From a bacterium UBP18_UBA7526 (GTDB lineage Bacteria; UBP18; UBA7526): a DNA stretch of 8,030 bases. The notes under the pieces are model-generated. The model saw nothing but the letters and a program-made list of their open reading frames with translations, was not told the origin of the DNA and ran no database searches. Numbering within the stretch: position 1 is the first letter of the stretch; every line of letters begins with the position of its first letter. The position numbers were made by a program, and so were the translations under genes. Positions 6,345 to 8,030 of the stretch are shown piece after piece. Where the stretch lies: positions 17,762-25,791 of the forward strand of contig DLMW01000011.1 in assembly GCA_002478245.1 (NCBI GenBank), in the 5' to 3' direction.

Positions 6345-7628
6345 ATGACTAGAGATTACCGAAGAGGGATGCAGTTCTTGGCCGATGCCCGAAAGCGTCT
6401 GGATATGGTGGCCAAGAGGTTAAAGCTGGATCCTGGACTTTTGGATAAACTCAAGTTTCCCAAGCGGTCCTTAATCGTCTCCATACCAGTCAAGATGGAT
6501 AACGGCCGTTTAAAAATATTCACCGGCTATCGGGTGCAGCATAATGTGGACCGGGGCCCGGCCAAAGGGGGTATTCGCTATCATCCCGAGGTTACCCTAG
6601 AAGAGGTCACTGCCCTGGCCATGCTCATGACCTGGAAGTGTGCCGTAGTAAATATTCCCTATGGAGGTGCCAAGGGAGGGGTATACTGCGATCCCCAAAA
6701 GATGTCCCGTGGAGAATTGGAGAGGCTTACCCGCAGGTTCACCTATGAGATCATGATGATGATCGGTCCGGAGAGGGATATCCCGGCACCAGATGTCTAT
6801 ACCAATCCCCAGACCATGTCCTGGATGATGGATACCTATAGTATGCACCAGGGGTTCTCTGTTCCTGGGGTGGTTACCGGGAAGCCCGTTGATCTGGGAG
6901 GCTCCAAGGGTAGACTTGAGGCCACGGGAAGGGGGGTGATGTTCGTTACCCGAGAGGGATTGAAACATCTTGGGCTCTCCCTTAAGGGAGCGACCATTGC
7001 CATCCAGGGGTTTGGGAATGTGGGAAGCGTCTCTGCCAATTTGTTGCATGAGGAAGGGGCAAGGATTGTTGGCTTAAGCGATATCAGTGGCGGCCTATTC
7101 GATCCAGAAGGGATAGATATCCCCTCCTTATTGGCCCATGTCAAAAGGAATAGGCAGGGGCTCATCAAGGGATTTAAGGGCCCGGGGTTCATTAGTGATT
7201 TTAGAAGAGCGAATGAGAAACTATTTGGACTGAAGGTCGATGTCCTCATCCCCGCTGCCCTGGAGAACCAGATTACAGAGGAGAATGCCCAGAGCATAAA
7301 GGCAAAGATGATTACTGAGGCGGCCAATGGCCCCATTACTCCCGGGGCGGATAAGGTATTGGCCAAGAAGAAGATCTTCGTCATCCCTGATATCTTGGCC
7401 AATGCGGGAGGGGTAGTAGTCAGTTACTTCGAATGGGTCCAGGATACCCAGGCCCTCTTCTGGAAGGAGAAGGAGGTCAACCAGAGATTGGAGGAGATCA
7501 TGACCGCGGCCTTCTATGATGTCCTGCGCACTGCACAGAGACATAGGGTGGATATGAGGATGGCCGCCTATATGCTTGCTGTCTCAAGAGTGGCAGAAGC
7601 TACTCGACTGAGAGGAATCTATCCGTGA
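6345..7628 (+). CDS. gdhA: Glutamate dehydrogenase (Glu/Leu/Phe/Val family, hexameric type)
   Basis: This enzyme interconverts glutamate with 2-oxoglutarate and ammonium using NAD(P). The 427-residue length is that of the small hexameric bacterial and archaeal enzymes. Numbering from the ATG at 6345, visible sites are Lys74 in RGPAKGGIRYHP, Lys98 in MTWKCAVV, catalytic Lys110 in PYGGAKGGV and Asp150 in IPAPDVYT. The dinucleotide motif GFGNVGS is at 222-228, and IPAALENQIT and EAANGPITP follow near 302-332. The residue after the second Rossmann strand is Asp (GLSDISGG), but this is shared by NAD- and NADP-linked members and does not settle cofactor choice. Leucine or phenylalanine dehydrogenases are shorter, so glutamate is the likely substrate. 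Lying 42 bases after nfnB, it may draw on or feed the NADPH/NADH pools that Nfn balances. Thermophiles and fermenters use it for amino-acid catabolism or for ammonium assimilation; direction cannot be told here. Confidence 0.95.
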   Translation: MTRDYRRGMQFLADARKRLDMVAKRLKLDPGLLDKLKFPKRSLIVSIPVKMDNGRLKIFTGYRVQHNVDRGPAKGGIRYHPEVTLEEVTALAMLMTWKCAVVNIPYGGAKGGVYCDPQKMSRGELERLTRRFTYEIMMMIGPERDIPAPDVYTNPQTMSWMMDTYSMHQGFSVPGVVTGKPVDLGGSKGRLEATGRGVMFVTREGLKHLGLSLKGATIAIQGFGNVGSVSANLLHEEGARIVGLSDISGGLFDPEGIDIPSLLAHVKRNRQGLIKGFKGPGFISDFRRANEKLFGLKVDVLIPAALENQITEENAQSIKAKMITEAANGPITPGADKVLAKKKIFVIPDILANAGGVVVSYFEWVQDTQALFWKEKEVNQRLEEIMTAAFYDVLRTAQRHRVDMRMAAYMLAVSRVAEATRLRGIYP

Positions 7629-7629
7629 C

Positions 7630-7643
7630 CACAGATCACAGAT
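7630..7643 (+). repeat. Two-unit heptamer repeat after gdhA
   Basis: CACAGAT occurs twice in perfect tandem, starting two bases after the gdhA stop codon. It is short, but it shares the 7-base period seen at three other places in the window. Confidence 0.55.
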
Positions 7644-7653
7644 AATGCGTTAA

Positions 7654-7702
7654 GGAGCTTCAGGCCCCAGGCTGCAGGTTCTAAAAGCTTGTAGCCTGTG
7701 GC
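7654..7702 (+). repeat. Degenerate heptamer-phase repeat with inverted halves, gdhA-dapF gap
   Basis: Read in sevens, the units are GGAGCTT, CAGGCCC, CAGGCTG, CAGGTTC, TAAAAGC, TTGTAGC and CTGTGGC. The left units share CAGG. The right units read on the opposite strand contain ACAGGCT and ACAAGCT, so the two halves are related in inverted orientation. An imperfect hairpin with CCAG/CTGG and CAGG/CCTG pairs is possible. No T-run follows, so it is not called a terminator. The rest of this 105-base gap shows no gene or promoter that I can support. Confidence 0.55.
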
Positions 7703-7733
7703 TGGCAAACGATCTGGGTAAGAAAGGGAAGAG

Positions 7734-8030
7734 GTGAGAAAGATTAAGTTTACTAAGATGTGTGCCAGCGGGAATGACTTCATTGTGATAGATAATAGAA
7801 AAGGCAAGCTTCTGGCTACCGGTCCCAAGCTACAGGATTTTGTAAAGAGAATATGCAAGCGGAAGTCAGGTATAGGAGCGGATGGAGTGCTTTTGCTAGA
7901 AGACTCCAGTAAAGCGGATCTTAAGATGAGGGTCTTCAATCCTGATGGGGAAGAGGTTGAGATGTGTGGCAATGGAGCGAGATGCATCGCATTATATGTA
8001 AAGGCAAAATGTAAAAGGCAAAATGTAAAA
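7734..8030 (+). CDS. dapF: Diaminopimelate epimerase (3' end missing)
   Basis: DapF converts LL- to meso-diaminopimelate for lysine and peptidoglycan synthesis using two cysteines without a cofactor. The first 99 residues are present. The N-terminal motif KFTKMCASGNDFIVIDNR (residues 5-22) stands where most members have KMHGLGNDF. RKSGIGADGVLLLE is at 43-56, and FNPDGEEVEMCGNGARC at 68-84 contains the first catalytic cysteine, Cys78. The second catalytic cysteine lies beyond the window. An in-frame TAA at 7719 and the absence of an ATG make GTG 7734 the only sensible start; a purine-rich GGGAAGAG precedes it directly. After CIALYVKA the coding sequence runs into a heptamer repeat and reads KCKRQNVK at the edge. 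The gene may carry an in-frame repeat insertion or may be broken just beyond the edge. It suggests a DAP-type cell wall, hence a bacterium. Confidence 0.9.
   Translation, partial: MRKIKFTKMCASGNDFIVIDNRKGKLLATGPKLQDFVKRICKRKSGIGADGVLLLEDSSKADLKMRVFNPDGEEVEMCGNGARCIALYVKAKCKRQNVK
7997..8030 (+). repeat. Heptamer repeat inside dapF, running off the window edge
   Basis: A partial unit TGTAAA is followed by GGCAAAA, TGTAAAA, GGCAAAA and TGTAAAA in perfect 7-base phase (14-base tandem period). It begins about 12 codons after the catalytic cysteine codon of dapF and is still continuing at the last base, so its full length is unknown. Confidence 0.85.

Noticed and set aside
6597..7049. 150-codon open frame on the minus strand
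   Set aside because: Antisense shadow of the strongly supported glutamate dehydrogenase gene; no motif.
6836..7402. 188-codon open frame on the minus strand
   Set aside because: It lies wholly antisense to glutamate dehydrogenase, has no family resemblance, and arises from the purine-rich coding strand.
7661..7710. Hairpin after gdhA as an intrinsic terminator
   Set aside because: The stem is imperfect and not followed by T residues; a degenerate heptamer repeat explains the pattern better.
7619..7987. 122-codon open frame on the minus strand across the gdhA-dapF gap
   Set aside because: Most of it is antisense to dapF, whose GNDF, GIGADG and CGNGARC motifs are unmistakable on the plus strand.
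7997..8030. CRISPR-like array at the right edge
   Set aside because: Units are 7 bases with no spacers and lie inside an open coding frame.

Overview
This window is a stretch of bacterial chromosome with every supported gene on the + strand and very little space between genes. Base composition is close to balanced. The coding strand is purine-rich, and arginine is written mostly as AGG or AGA. The left edge holds the end of a bacterial microcompartment (BMC) locus. The right part holds amino-acid and redox genes typical of a strict anaerobe, including an electron-bifurcating NfnAB transhydrogenase. The combination of BMC vertex proteins with a deoxyribose-phosphate aldolase (DeoC) that carries a candidate encapsulation peptide fits the sugar-phosphate-utilising (SPU) class of BMC loci. 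Those loci are known mainly from uncultivated anaerobic phyla such as Atribacterota and relatives. I cannot fix the phylum from this sequence alone.

Layout. Positions 1-666 hold two different EutN/CcmL-type BMC pentamer (vertex) proteins, the first cut by the window edge. About 170 bases lie between them, containing a doubtful 62-residue ORF and a small inverted repeat. Positions 693-1568 encode DeoC with an N-terminal extension: a short amphipathic helix, then a ferredoxin-like cysteine motif, then the TIM-barrel aldolase. Next come serine hydroxymethyltransferase (glyA, 1638-2879), a class I/II PLP aminotransferase (2898-4070), the two subunits of NfnAB (4097-4963 and 4908-6302, overlapping), a Glu/Leu/Phe/Val-type glutamate dehydrogenase (6345-7628) and the 5' part of diaminopimelate epimerase (dapF, 7734 to the edge).

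How the genes may work together (inference). DeoC would release acetaldehyde inside a protein shell capped by the two vertex proteins. Outside the shell, NfnAB links NADH, NADPH and ferredoxin pools, while glutamate dehydrogenase and the aminotransferase move amino groups between glutamate, 2-oxoglutarate and other keto acids. GlyA supplies glycine and one-carbon units, and DapF serves lysine and peptidoglycan synthesis. The short gaps suggest one or two long transcripts, but no promoter or terminator could be identified.

The most unusual items are (1) the CxxCxxCxxxCP motif between the putative encapsulation peptide and the aldolase barrel of DeoC, and (2) short degenerate repeats in a strict 7-base phase at four places. 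Two of the four lie inside coding sequence: the interdomain linker of NfnB, and DapF just after its catalytic motif.
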